Source: Cupriavidus sp. P-10
GTDB taxonomy: Bacteria > Pseudomonadota > Gammaproteobacteria > Burkholderiales > Burkholderiaceae
Length of the DNA: 64,000 nucleotides
Assembly (NCBI RefSeq): GCF_003402535.2
Contig: NZ_AP025174.1
Span: 248,001 to 312,000, forward strand
Direction: 5' to 3'
The notes under the pieces were generated by a model that saw nothing but the letters and a program-made list of their open reading frames with translations, ran no database searches and was not told where the DNA came from. The position numbers were made by a program, and so were the translations under genes. This document shows, piece after piece, positions 7,736 to 16,072 of this stretch. The first letter of the stretch is position 1; each line of letters opens with the position of its first letter.

Positions 7736-8473
7736 TCAGTCTTTGCTGTCATCGCTGCCGTCGTTGCCTTCGTCCTGATTGTTGGGTAGCCCCACCCCCG
7801 GCTCGTCGCCCTGTTCTCCGGCCAGCTCATCCTGCTGAGCTTCCCCCTGACCGTCGCCCTGCTCTTCCGGCGCGGTCGCCGCCGAACTGCCGCCCTTGCG
7901 CCGCCTTCCACCACCGCCGTCCCGTTCGCGCGGCGCGACGCGCAGGGTGGCCAGCAACTGGCGCGCGAGCGCCGCTTCGGCTTCGGCCCGCTCGGCCCGG
8001 CGCTGCGCCGCGGCGAGTTCCGCCTGGACAGCCTCCAGGTCACCCGCTGTCTTGCGCTGCGCCTGCTCGGTGGCCGCGAGTCGCTCGGCCAGCGCCACGG
8101 CCTGCGCTTCCAGCTTCGCACGGCCCTCCGCCTGCGCCACCGCGGCATCGCGCGCCTCACTGCGTGCCGCCACCAGTTCGCCACGCAGGTCTTCGGCCGT
8201 GCGTTCGCTCCTCTGGCGCGCTGTGCGCTCGGCGTCCAGTTCGCGCAGGCTGCGCCGCTCGCTGGCTTCGGCGCGTTCCTGCGCGAGGGTCACCTGCTCG
8301 CGGGCGCGTTCCAGCTCGGTCGAGAATTGGGTACGCAGTTCCACCAGCTGCCTGCCCGCGACGTCCAGTTCGGCCCGCGCCGCTTCCAGCCGCGCCTGGG
8401 TCGCGGCGTGCGCCTGTCGCTCCGTGGCCAGGTCTGCCTGCACCGTGTCGTGCGCCTGCCGCGCTTCCGCCAG
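7736..8473 (-). pseudogene. kfrA truncated by Tn3-family transposon
   Basis: The region encodes the coiled-coil C-terminal portion of KfrA (ARQAHDTVQADLATERQAHA onward) and the acidic tail ending NDGSDDSKD. The N-terminal DNA-binding domain seen in the intact copy at 25026-26234 is missing. The break is exactly at the left inverted repeat of the transposon (8474). Translation could in principle start at a TTG inside that repeat, but there is no ribosome site, and a coiled coil without the DNA-binding domain could not perform the KfrA role alone. Confidence 0.85.
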
Positions 8474-8508
8474 GGGGTAATCGTACTTTCCGTGCAAAAT
8501 CTGGCGGT
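8474..8508 (+). repeat. Tn3-family terminal inverted repeat, left
   Basis: 35 bp beginning GGGGTAATCGTACTTTCC and ending AAAATCTGGCGGT. It matches the right end (12012-12046, inverted) at 34 of 35 positions. The GGGG start is typical for the family. Confidence 0.9.
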
Positions 8509-8578
8509 AAGAAACGAATTACTTTTACAAATCAAAGCGTTAGGAAATCATCAAGTTCACCTGCTTGCTGCCTTTCGA

Positions 8579-8592
8579 TGCAAAATCTGGCG
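8579..8592 (+). repeat. Internal copy of the transposon inverted-repeat core
   Basis: The 14-bp string TGCAAAATCTGGCG recurs here about 90 bp inside the left end, preceded by TTTCGA, which resembles the TTTCG that precedes it in the terminal repeat. It may be a second transposase-binding site or the relic of an older end. Confidence 0.5.
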
Positions 8593-8693
8593 CCTGCCTT
8601 GCCGGCAAACGCAGCCCGAGAGCCCTTGGACAATGCAGAAAGGCGCGCTGCAAGTTTGTGCACCATAGAGCATATGTTCCTGCTAACCACTTG

Positions 8694-8927
8694 CTAGTCG
8701 CCAGCGCGGACGAAGTATTTCGTGAACATCCGCTCGGCCTCGCCGAGGCCCTCGTCGGTTAGCCACACCGACTTCGCCCGGTTCACCGGATCCCCGATGA
8801 GCCCTTTGTCGTGCAAGCGATTCAGCGCGTCCCAGTCAAAACTTTTCCAGGCGCGATTCTCGCCGCATAAATTGAGGTAGAGCAGCGCGAGGACGACCTC
8901 GTCGACTGCGTCGGTATTGATGTCCAT
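8694..8927 (-). CDS. DUF6429 family protein (Tn3 passenger)
   Basis: 77 residues starting MDINTDAVDEVVLALLYLNL with AWKSFDWDALNRLHDKG, VNRAKSVWLTDEG and a short charged tail, the pattern of DUF6429 proteins often found beside transposases. The ATG at 8927 has a very strong ribosome site (GGAGGAGG). It begins 26 bp downstream of tnpA on the same strand and inside the transposon ends. It might be a transposition accessory or regulatory protein, but the family function is unknown to me. Confidence 0.75.
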   Translation of the reverse strand: MDINTDAVDEVVLALLYLNLCGENRAWKSFDWDALNRLHDKGLIGDPVNRAKSVWLTDEGLGEAERMFTKYFVRAGD

Positions 8928-8952
8928 CTTGCCTCCTCCTCGAAGGTGGCCT

Positions 8953-11886
8953 TCACGATCCTGCCGCACGCTGCCAGGGCGCCGCTTCGAGCAGCATGTC
9001 CTGGTACTGCTCAAGGGGAAATCGCAACATTCCCCGAAAGTTCACATGCGCCGAATGCGCCGGCCCCATTCGACGCAGCCAATCGTCGTCGACTCGCTGT
9101 CCCTTGCCGCGCCACGCGTCGACTGTTGCTTGCATGCGCTGCGTGTTCCAGGCAATCACCAGGTTCGTCAGAAGGGTCAAGGAGCCAGAAATCGCGATCA
9201 TTTCGTCACGACGACGGCCGCGCTCCGGCGTGACCTTTCCCGTATAGATCGTACGTTGGAGCTCGTGTACCGACTCACCGCGACTGAGTAGTGCATGCAG
9301 TTCTCGGCGAAACTCGACGTTGCTGAAATAGTCGCACAGGAACAGGGTGCGCAGCAGCTTGCCAAGTTGTTCCGCCGCCCGATAAATCGGATCTCCTTGG
9401 GCTGCGCTGCCGAATCGCTGCAACGCGACGACAGCGCTGACACGCCCTGACTTGATTGATGCAACAAGCCGCAGCAGCCCGTCCCAGCCGTCGCGAATAG
9501 CCTTCAGGGAGATACCATGATCCACGATGGGAGCAAGATCTTCGGCTATCTCCATACCCCGCGGCAGATAGAGCTTGCGCTCCAACAAATTGCGCAGCCG
9601 TGGGCATAGATCGAAGCCGAGCAGCTTCGATACGGCCATCCCCACATTCGTATATCCATGCGTATCAACGGCGAGCGCGAGGAGGCCGCCATCTTCGCGC
9701 GTGTCGCTGTGGCGCACTGCCCCTTCAATTGCGACCCCCGCCTGGCGCTCGTTAAGGACGATCGGCTGGTTGTACACGATGCCATGCTGGTCCAGGACAT
9801 GCGTGTAGATACCGACTGCATGCGTGCGCCTACGCGGATCGACACGAGCGTAAAACAGATGAGGTGAAGTATCCAGGCTCATCGAGTCGCTCGAGGCTCG
9901 CTGCCCGCGTCCCCACAACTCTGTGATGGGGTGCGTACGTTGAAACTCAACCACGCGCGAGTTGGCTCGCGACAGCCGTCCCGACATCTCAAGCACACGC
10001 ATTGTGTTCGAAATCGCCGCAGCATCGACTTGCTGAATCATAGCGGCAACGCCTTTCGCGTCGATCTCGGTGCCGTGCGCCATCAGTGCACCGTAGAGCG
10101 AGACAAGTTCGTTGGCATCGCGTGCCCTCCGTGCCAGTAGTACTTCGCTAAAGCCCGTGTGGACATCCACTTCCATCATCAGATCCGCAAACTGAGCTGT
10201 GCCGATCGCCTTGAACAACAGGTCGCGTGTGCGCCTCGGTACCCCGTCCGTCGGTAGTGCCTCAAGTGCCGAGAGGTGCAGAGCGCCATCCTTGCCGATT
10301 GTCACGCGGCCGGCTTCGCGAGCTTCCTCCAGCGCCGCGAGGCCGGCCTTCAGGTTTTCAGTCAATCGCTCGAGAAAGGGATCCGCTGTAGCTGGTAGAC
10401 TCAATAACGATAGGTGTCGGCCTCGCTCGGACTCCCAATCTGACGGCGGAATCAGCATCTGGTCACGTTCACGAAAGGACAGACTGTGGTTGATCCACAC
10501 CGATCCGCGGCGCAGATCTTTGCGCAAGCTCGTGATCGCGGCGGCTTCCAAAGCGCGTAGTGCACGTTTACGATCGTCGCAGTCGACTATGGCGCGCCAG
10601 TTGGCGCTAATCAGCACTCCGTGGTCAATGGGCAACTCCGTCGCGCCGCTATCGCGCAGCCTGGCGATAAGCTCGAGTTGCTGCAGGCTTGGTTCTGCGT
10701 CTCGGCCTGATAATTCCAGTTCACATAGGGGTGCAAGGAGACTACGGATGCGCCGGTTATCATCAGTCAGCGTTTCGCGCACGCTGGCTGCATGGCTGGC
10801 GGGAGGCTTGTCCGGTAGTTCCCCAAGCAGTGCTTCAATCTCTGCAAGTCGGGCTTCCGCCGGGCGCGTATTGTCACGAACGAGCGCTTTGATCGCAACC
10901 AGTTGTTGTCGGTATTCAACTGCCGAGCGAGCTTGTTTCGTTGTGGTCTTGTTGTAAGCGTGCCGAACCAGATCGGAAACGCGACGTCCGATTTGATAGA
11001 GCAGCGAATCGGTCAACTCGAGCAGCGTCACGCGTAGGAAAAACACCACCTCAAGCGTGCGCGTCGACGCATTGAGCTCGTGGGTCTTCACCGGACGGCG
11101 CGCCTGAATCCGCTGTGCCCAGGCACGCTGCTTATCGATCGGCACGGTGTCCAGCGTCCACGTGTGTACCCCGATGTCCTTGAGATACCGAACCTTCTCC
11201 AGGGTTTCCGTGAGCGTCGTCGGACTGTGCCGGGCCGGCGGCGTCTTGAGCCACTCGAGAACAGTCATGCCTGCGGGCTCGTGTTGGCTCGATAGTTCTG
11301 CATCAGCGCGCACCAGTTGCGTCTCAGGAATGGTCGCCCCGATCAGGGCGAGCGTGTGGCGCTCGATCTCCGCCCAGATCGATCGTCCAAGATCCCGCAG
11401 GGTTCGCTCGGCGGGAATCAGAATCTTGCGCTCGTACAGCCAGTAGTGCGCGTGTTGGATCAGTTCGTCGAGCGTGAGCGATTCTTTGGCATCCTGGCGC
11501 ATCCATGCTTCGAGCTCCGCCCACTGGTCCGGGCTGATCGACTTCAAGCCCAGATACCCGCAGGCCCAGATCAGGTGGTCATAGAGCGTCTTGTACCGGC
11601 GATATAGAGTCCGGAGCGATGCGATCGTCGGCGTCGGTAGGCCGAGCCGCTGGCCGATATAGTGAAGCAACTGGCGCGGCAGCGTACTGACCTGGCCGAG
11701 GCTATGCCCACTTGCGCGCAGAAATACCAGTTGGATGGCCGCGCCAGCGCGCCGATCGGTCCGAAAGCGCTCATTGAGCACTGCGACGTCACTGTCGGTC
11801 AATGCAAAGTACCGCTCGACATCGAATTCCGACAGCCGCATCGGCAGCCGGTCACTTCCCACATAGCGAAATCCCAAGCCCGGCAT
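8953..11886 (-). CDS. tnpA: Tn3-family transposase TnpA
   Basis: A 977-residue protein, the usual length for Tn3-family transposases. It has the N-terminal DUF4158-like segment (SEFDVERYFALTDSDVAVLN) and the C-terminal DDE region, with LLALAVDTHGYTNVGMAVSK, LLTNLVIAWNTQRMQA and SAHVNFRGMLRFPLE. It catalyses replicative transposition by binding the 35-bp ends and forming cointegrates. No frameshift or stop is seen, so it is probably functional. Without a resolvase, cointegrates would have to be resolved by host recombination or a resolvase elsewhere. Confidence 0.95.
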   Translation of the reverse strand: MPGLGFRYVGSDRLPMRLSEFDVERYFALTDSDVAVLNERFRTDRRAGAAIQLVFLRASGHSLGQVSTLPRQLLHYIGQRLGLPTPTIASLRTLYRRYKTLYDHLIWACGYLGLKSISPDQWAELEAWMRQDAKESLTLDELIQHAHYWLYERKILIPAERTLRDLGRSIWAEIERHTLALIGATIPETQLVRADAELSSQHEPAGMTVLEWLKTPPARHSPTTLTETLEKVRYLKDIGVHTWTLDTVPIDKQRAWAQRIQARRPVKTHELNASTRTLEVVFFLRVTLLELTDSLLYQIGRRVSDLVRHAYNKTTTKQARSAVEYRQQLVAIKALVRDNTRPAEARLAEIEALLGELPDKPPASHAASVRETLTDDNRRIRSLLAPLCELELSGRDAEPSLQQLELIARLRDSGATELPIDHGVLISANWRAIVDCDDRKRALRALEAAAITSLRKDLRRGSVWINHSLSFRERDQMLIPPSDWESERGRHLSLLSLPATADPFLERLTENLKAGLAALEEAREAGRVTIGKDGALHLSALEALPTDGVPRRTRDLLFKAIGTAQFADLMMEVDVHTGFSEVLLARRARDANELVSLYGALMAHGTEIDAKGVAAMIQQVDAAAISNTMRVLEMSGRLSRANSRVVEFQRTHPITELWGRGQRASSDSMSLDTSPHLFYARVDPRRRTHAVGIYTHVLDQHGIVYNQPIVLNERQAGVAIEGAVRHSDTREDGGLLALAVDTHGYTNVGMAVSKLLGFDLCPRLRNLLERKLYLPRGMEIAEDLAPIVDHGISLKAIRDGWDGLLRLVASIKSGRVSAVVALQRFGSAAQGDPIYRAAEQLGKLLRTLFLCDYFSNVEFRRELHALLSRGESVHELQRTIYTGKVTPERGRRRDEMIAISGSLTLLTNLVIAWNTQRMQATVDAWRGKGQRVDDDWLRRMGPAHSAHVNFRGMLRFPLEQYQDMLLEAAPWQRAAGS

Positions 11887-11980
11887 CTCTTGCCCCTATC
11901 GAGATGGCGCGATCCGAATCGCGGGCGGATATGTTACGCCCTCTCCGCATTCGCAGCGGCCAACGAGTGTGGGCTTGTCG

Positions 11981-12005
11981 GAAAGCCTTGTCGACAAAGG
12001 CTTTC
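11981..12005. repeat. Palindrome beside the right transposon end
   Basis: GAAAGCC and GGCTTTC arms surround the perfect 10-bp palindrome TTGTCGACAA, giving a nearly perfect 25-bp palindrome (one extra A). It ends 7 bp inside the right inverted repeat, upstream of tnpA. It could be a regulatory or resolution site, or a hairpin blocking outside transcription. Confidence 0.5.
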
Positions 12006-12011
12006 AGGGAA

Positions 12012-12046
12012 ACCGCCAGATTTTGCACGAAAAGTACGATTACCCC
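12012..12046 (-). repeat. Tn3-family terminal inverted repeat, right
   Basis: Inverted partner of 8474-8508 with a single difference (TTTTCG here, TTTCCG on the left). It ends in CCCC at 12043-12046. Confidence 0.9.
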
Positions 12047-12224
12047 TGACAAGGCAATCCGTCGCGGCTCCTTTACCTCGGTCAGGGAACTGGTTCAAAA
12101 GATTGATCACTTCGTCGCTCACTACAACCAAAACTGCAAACCATTCACTTGGACCGCTACCGCTGATTCAATCCTCGCCAAGCTCAACAGACTTTGCGAA
12201 CGAATCAGCGGAACGGGACACTAG
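12047..12224 (+). pseudogene. IS630-family transposase C-terminal remnant
   Basis: The frame reads DKAIRRGSFTSVRELVQKI then FVAHYNQNCKPFTWTATAD and LAKLNRLCERISGTGH-stop, the C-terminal end of IS630-family DDE transposases (YN..PFTW). Only about 58 codons remain and the front is cut at the Tn3 right end. Since kfrA, not the front of IS630, lies beyond the left end, the two flanks were not neighbours before insertion. From 12225 to 12466 I see no gene or clear signal. Confidence 0.8.
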
Positions 12225-12466
12225 CACCCGATCGCAGACCCTGAACGCCCGGGGAATTTCCACATCTGCGCTTCTCAGCAAGTCATCTTGGCTTACGGAG
12301 CGACGAAGTGCGACTGTTCATTGGCCAACGGCCATTACGCCCCATTGCGGCTCATCCCAAGCACATGCGCGGAGCGACGAAGCCGACCGGGCTGACATCT
12401 GCGCATTGCCTTGTAGAAATGCCCAGACACTGCGAATCCACGCAGTGTCGTTTGGTTGAGCGCGAA

Positions 12467-13468
12467 TCAGCGAGCGTTAACGTCGACAAGAACGCGGCCG
12501 CGTAGGTGACCATCCAGCATCCGTTCAGAGGCGTCCTTCACCTCGTCGAGAGAGACGGTTTTCGCGGTGATGCTCTCCAGCATCTGGATAGGGAGATCGT
12601 GGACCAATCGCGCCCAGGTTTTGACGCGCTCCTGCGAGGGTAGCATTACAGAGTCAACCCCCAAAAGGCGCACATTGCGCAAGATAAACGGCATGACCGT
12701 GGTCGGCAAATCGGCGCCACCGGCGAGTCCGCACGCCGCAACTACGCCCCCGTAGTTCATTTCCGCAAGCACGCGGGCCAAAACTTTGGACCCCACCGTG
12801 TCGATGGCTGCGCCCCAGAGTTGCCCTTCTAGGGGGCGGGGAAGCTCTGACCATTGTGGGCCGTCCAAAAGCTCATCCGCTCCCAAAGCGGAGACAAAAT
12901 CATGCTTTGCCGGATCTCCGGTCAATGCTGCTACGACGTAGCCGAGTTTCTTCAGGATGGCGATGGCGATACTTCCGACGCCGCCTGCGGCTCCTGTCAC
13001 CAAGATTTTTCCAGACTCCGGCCTAATCCCAGCGCCCTCCAGCGCATTGACACATAGCATCGCGGTGAAGCCAGCGGTGCCGATCATCATTGCTTGACGC
13101 GTTTCCAGCCCATCGGGGAGCGGTACCAGCCAATCGCCTCTTACTCGTTGGAACTGCGAATATCCTCCCCAGTACTTTTCACCGACGCTCCAGCCCGTTA
13201 GCACTACCTTCGTCCCCGGAGTGAACTTCGAGTTTGATGATTCGACTACAGTGCCTGCGAAATCGATGCCAGGTACCATTGGCCAACCTTTAACGATCTT
13301 CCCGCGCCCCGTAACTGCCAACGCGTCCTTGAAATTCAGCGTGGAGTAGTCGATCCGTACGAGGGTGTCCTCACTGGGAAGCGCATCGATACCGATTGTT
13401 TCAACGGTGGCTTTAGTTTTCTTTTCTTCTTCACGAAGAATTACGGCGCGAAATTGGTCAATAGACAT
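12467..13468 (-). CDS. acuI: AcuI/YhdH-type NADPH-dependent acryloyl-CoA reductase
   Basis: 333 residues of the medium-chain dehydrogenase/reductase superfamily, YhdH/AcuI subgroup: DYSTLNFKDALAVTGRGKI near the N-terminus, PGIDFAGTV, GWSVGEKYWGGYSQ, the cofactor motif VTGAAGGVGSIAIA, and LRNVRLLGVDSVM. AcuI reduces the toxic electrophile acryloyl-CoA to propionyl-CoA with NADPH. It is the last gene of a minus-strand run with a crotonase and an acyl-CoA ligase, so it may remove an enoyl-CoA made in that pathway. Length and motifs are normal. Confidence 0.88.
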   Translation of the reverse strand: MSIDQFRAVILREEEKKTKATVETIGIDALPSEDTLVRIDYSTLNFKDALAVTGRGKIVKGWPMVPGIDFAGTVVESSNSKFTPGTKVVLTGWSVGEKYWGGYSQFQRVRGDWLVPLPDGLETRQAMMIGTAGFTAMLCVNALEGAGIRPESGKILVTGAAGGVGSIAIAILKKLGYVVAALTGDPAKHDFVSALGADELLDGPQWSELPRPLEGQLWGAAIDTVGSKVLARVLAEMNYGGVVAACGLAGGADLPTTVMPFILRNVRLLGVDSVMLPSQERVKTWARLVHDLPIQMLESITAKTVSLDEVKDASERMLDGHLRGRVLVDVNAR

Positions 13469-13609
13469 GTAGATTTCCAGATCGGATATATGAGGCCCAC
13501 AGTGGACCGTTCCCTATCGGCGTCAAAAACTGGTCTGGGGTCGGGGCTGACGGCAGCCTCGGCGGAAAGGAGGTGCCAGCGCCTGCCCGCGCCCACGCCA
13601 AGTCGATGT

Positions 13610-14377
13610 TTACGCTGCGCCGGTAAAGACCGGCGCGCGTTTCTCGAAGAATGCCCTCACTCCCTCTACCGCATCCGGCATTACTTCCAGTTCCCGGGCG
13701 ATTTTTTGCTCGAAGTCTTCCGCCGCAGCGACTCCTTGCCCTTCCCCAATGAGCACACCACGCTTCACCGCGCTAACAACGGCCGGCGCATTCGCCGCGA
13801 TCTCGATAGCCAGATCAATCGCAACATTAAGAGCTTCGCCCGGTTCTACCAATGCACCGACAAAACCGGCTTGATAGGCATCAGCCGCAGAGAGCGGTTT
13901 TCCGGTCAGCATAAGTCGAAGCGCAGCAGAACGAGACATGAGAAGCGGCAACCGCCCAATCTGCCCGCCCTCTGGCAACATACCGAGACGCGCGCCCGGC
14001 GAGCCGAACATCGCGTTTTTGCTTGCGATACGGAAATCGCAGGACATTGCCAAGATGAGTGCTGCTGCATAGCAATGTCCATTCACGGCCGCGATGACCG
14101 GCTTTTTCATGCTCATTGGCCGGAGCATCGGGGTTTCACCCAAGCCGGAAGCCGCATGGGTGCCTGACGAGATCTCAGCGAGATCGTGACCGCTGCAAAA
14201 GGCTACCTGGCCCCCCCCAGTTACCACCACGGCGCGAACCCTTGCATCAGTCTCACACGCCTCGAACTGCGCAAGAAGGTCGGCGGCCATGCTTCCTTCC
14301 ATCGCGTTTCGCTTCGGCTCATTGGAGATCGTCAGAATGCGGATATGGTCTCGGGTCTCTGACTTAATTTGAGGCAT
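13610..14377 (-). CDS. Crotonase-superfamily protein (ECHDC3-like)
   Basis: 255 residues from ATG 14377, chosen for the AGGA ribosome site 8 bp upstream. It has the crotonase fold signatures FCSGHDLAEIS, PVIAAVNGHCYAAAL, SCDFRIAS and FGSPGARLGMLPEGG. At the two catalytic glutamate positions of classical enoyl-CoA hydratase (Glu144 and Glu164, rat numbering) it has Ile and Gly. With the SGHDL motif this places it nearer ECHDC3-like proteins, whose reaction is uncertain. It lies between the acyl-CoA ligase and acuI. The paralogue at 48509 has the same changes. Confidence 0.85.
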   Translation of the reverse strand: MPQIKSETRDHIRILTISNEPKRNAMEGSMAADLLAQFEACETDARVRAVVVTGGGQVAFCSGHDLAEISSGTHAASGLGETPMLRPMSMKKPVIAAVNGHCYAAALILAMSCDFRIASKNAMFGSPGARLGMLPEGGQIGRLPLLMSRSAALRLMLTGKPLSAADAYQAGFVGALVEPGEALNVAIDLAIEIAANAPAVVSAVKRGVLIGEGQGVAAAEDFEQKIARELEVMPDAVEGVRAFFEKRAPVFTGAA

Positions 14378-14424
14378 AAGTATTCCTGATAAAAATATGG
14401 TTACTTCTGTTCGCAAATCGTGTA

Positions 14425-16050
14425 TCAGCGCCAGACCTTGTCTTGCGCGTCGTAAGCGCCGATCCGAAGATCAGGCTTCTCCTGACGCAGGACTTTTTTC
14501 TGGACCCGTTGAGAATCCGTCAGAGGGAGCGATGACCGGTATTCGATATATCGTGGGAGCTTGTAACCAGCCAGCAATGGTGCGCAATACGCTAGAATTG
14601 CCTCAGGCGTAACGACATCTGCACTGCACTCTGGGTAAAGCTGGATGTACGCCTTCACCTCCTCTTCACGATATGAGTCGGGTACAGCAATAACAGCAAC
14701 GTCTTGAATCTCGGGCATGCTACGGATCACGCTTTCAACTTCTCGCGCGGAGATGTTTTCTCCGCTACGGCGAACCATATCCTTCATACGACCGAGAATA
14801 TATAGATAGCCGTCCTGATCGATCCGCGCGATGTCGCCGGTGTGGAACCAACCGTTTCGGAAAGCCTCTTCGGTGGCTTCCGGATTCTTATAGTAGCCCT
14901 TGAGCAAGCCACGCCCGCGTACAACGAGCTCCCCTACGTCTCCCGGCTGGCATTCGTTACCCAACGCATCCAAGATTCTAAGTTCCCGGAATGGGGCTGC
15001 AATGCCACAACTTCCGGATCCACTCATTCGGGACAGTTCGCTAGCAGGGACATACGCCGCACCCCCAATCTCCGTCATACCATAGTACTCTTGGCCCCTG
15101 ACATTGAAGCGAAGCTCAAAATCCCGATGATGATCCGGAGCAAAGGCAAAAATCGTGGCAAGCTTCAAGACATTTTGTCGATCCGACTCGATGGGCGGCT
15201 GCTTATATACCATCTCGAATAGCGCACAGTAGTCACATTTGAACTTCGCAACGTCCTGCATGAAGCGCTTCGCGCCCGCCTTTCGAGGGACGATGACGGC
15301 TCCACCACACACCATCGCATTCAAGAGAATGCGCTGTCCCACCATATAGAAAAGGCTAGACCCTAAATAGAAACGCCGTAGCTCAGTGCCAAAAAATGCC
15401 GCCGAGCTAAATGCGAGTACCAGCCAGTAATCGTGGGTCAGCATGCACGCCTTTGAAAAGCCCGTTGTTCCCGAGGTGTACTGAAGATTGAGTACGCTTT
15501 CCCGATCCGTTGGGATCGGGGGGAGCGCAGCCTTTGTACCCTTGCGCATGAGCTCTGACCAGGTGCAGGCGCCGACCGGAGCTGACGCGCCGATGACAAA
15601 CAGCCGCTCAACCGGAATGGGCATCTTTGTGAGCTCTGTCAAACGAGCAACAAATTCATCTTCGATGATCAGGAACGAGGCGTCCGAAGTGTCCAGGACG
15701 TACTGAATCTCCCGGGACAGATAGGCTGCATTCACTGGGACCATTACGGCCTGTAGCCGTGCGAGCGCCAGCCACGTGAGCGCGAATTGCTCGCAGTTCC
15801 ACGCCATGACCGCTACATGAGTACCCGGCCCAATTCCGACTTCCGAGAATGCCGCAGCAGTTCGATCGACGGCGTCAAGCACCTCTCGCCAGTTCTTTTT
15901 TACATCACTATCGATGAAATGCCATGCGAGAGACTCTCCCTGCCGAACTGCCGTCTGACGCAGAAGTTCATACACCGACACGGGAAGCTGCGCGCCCTCA
16001 ATGCGCTTGCGAAGAGCGCCAGAATCCTCTGTACTGAAATCTTCAAACAT
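14425..16050 (-). CDS. AMP-forming acyl-CoA synthetase
   Basis: 541 residues of the ANL adenylate-forming superfamily. Visible motifs are LQYTSGTTGFSKACMLTH (phosphate-binding loop, with Ser where Pro is usual), YYGMTEIGG, GWFHTGDIARIDQDGYLYIL, and GRMKDMVRRSGENISAREVE in the hinge. It would activate an organic acid to its CoA thioester using ATP in the cytoplasm. The closest general type is the CaiC-like group of short- or aromatic-acid ligases; the substrate is unknown. It lies 48 bp upstream of the crotonase gene and 22 bp after the ABC permease gene, so transport and activation are probably coupled. Confidence 0.9.
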   Translation of the reverse strand: MFEDFSTEDSGALRKRIEGAQLPVSVYELLRQTAVRQGESLAWHFIDSDVKKNWREVLDAVDRTAAAFSEVGIGPGTHVAVMAWNCEQFALTWLALARLQAVMVPVNAAYLSREIQYVLDTSDASFLIIEDEFVARLTELTKMPIPVERLFVIGASAPVGACTWSELMRKGTKAALPPIPTDRESVLNLQYTSGTTGFSKACMLTHDYWLVLAFSSAAFFGTELRRFYLGSSLFYMVGQRILLNAMVCGGAVIVPRKAGAKRFMQDVAKFKCDYCALFEMVYKQPPIESDRQNVLKLATIFAFAPDHHRDFELRFNVRGQEYYGMTEIGGAAYVPASELSRMSGSGSCGIAAPFRELRILDALGNECQPGDVGELVVRGRGLLKGYYKNPEATEEAFRNGWFHTGDIARIDQDGYLYILGRMKDMVRRSGENISAREVESVIRSMPEIQDVAVIAVPDSYREEEVKAYIQLYPECSADVVTPEAILAYCAPLLAGYKLPRYIEYRSSLPLTDSQRVQKKVLRQEKPDLRIGAYDAQDKVWR

Positions 16051-16072
16051 TTGTTTCTCTAATTCAAAAAAA

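Larger units (their letters stand above)
5160..8473. repeat. Large imperfect duplication, copy 1 (kfrA/H-NS/cpoB module)
   Basis: This segment is nearly identical to 22599-26306 in the same orientation, starting at a shared CGGGCGCCGGCCTCAACGGC boundary (5160 and 22599). On the minus strand both hold kfrA, an AT-hook/H-NS gene, a kfrA tail remnant, a short H-NS gene and cpoB. Copy 1 ends where the Tn3-family element begins. The copies differ by scattered substitutions and codon-sized indels, so the duplication is not recent. Confidence 0.9.
8474..12046. mobile_element. Tn3-family transposon (tnpA plus DUF6429 gene, no resolvase)
   Basis: A 3.57-kb unit is bounded by 35-bp inverted repeats with one mismatch, starting GGGGTAATCGTACTTT. 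It carries a Tn3-family transposase and a small DUF6429 gene. No serine or tyrosine resolvase is present. The left flank is kfrA and the right flank an IS630 remnant. The five flanking bases (GCCAG left, TGACA right) do not match, so the expected 5-bp target duplication is missing. This suggests an adjacent deletion or recombination between copies after insertion. Confidence 0.9.

Noticed and set aside
6454..8184. A 576-codon open frame extending the AT-hook/H-NS gene upstream to 8184
   Set aside because: The first about 145 codons are the kfrA coding strand read in a wrong frame (Arg/Ser-rich). Both copies keep the MKENEL start, and in copy 2 the extension is closed by a stop codon.
7684..8697. 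Long plus-strand Pro/Arg-rich open frames opposite kfrA (also 24974-26104)
   Set aside because: They are antisense shadows of high-GC Ala/Glu/Arg coiled-coil coding sequence; no ribosome sites and no recognisable domains.
8474..12046. IS1071-like identity for the Tn3 element
   Set aside because: IS1071 also lacks a resolvase, but it has about 110-bp ends with a different sequence; these ends are 35 bp and a DUF6429 gene is present.
11802..12224. A 140-codon plus-strand protein crossing the right Tn3 end
   Set aside because: Only the last 58 codons are IS630-like; the front is transposon end sequence in a random frame.
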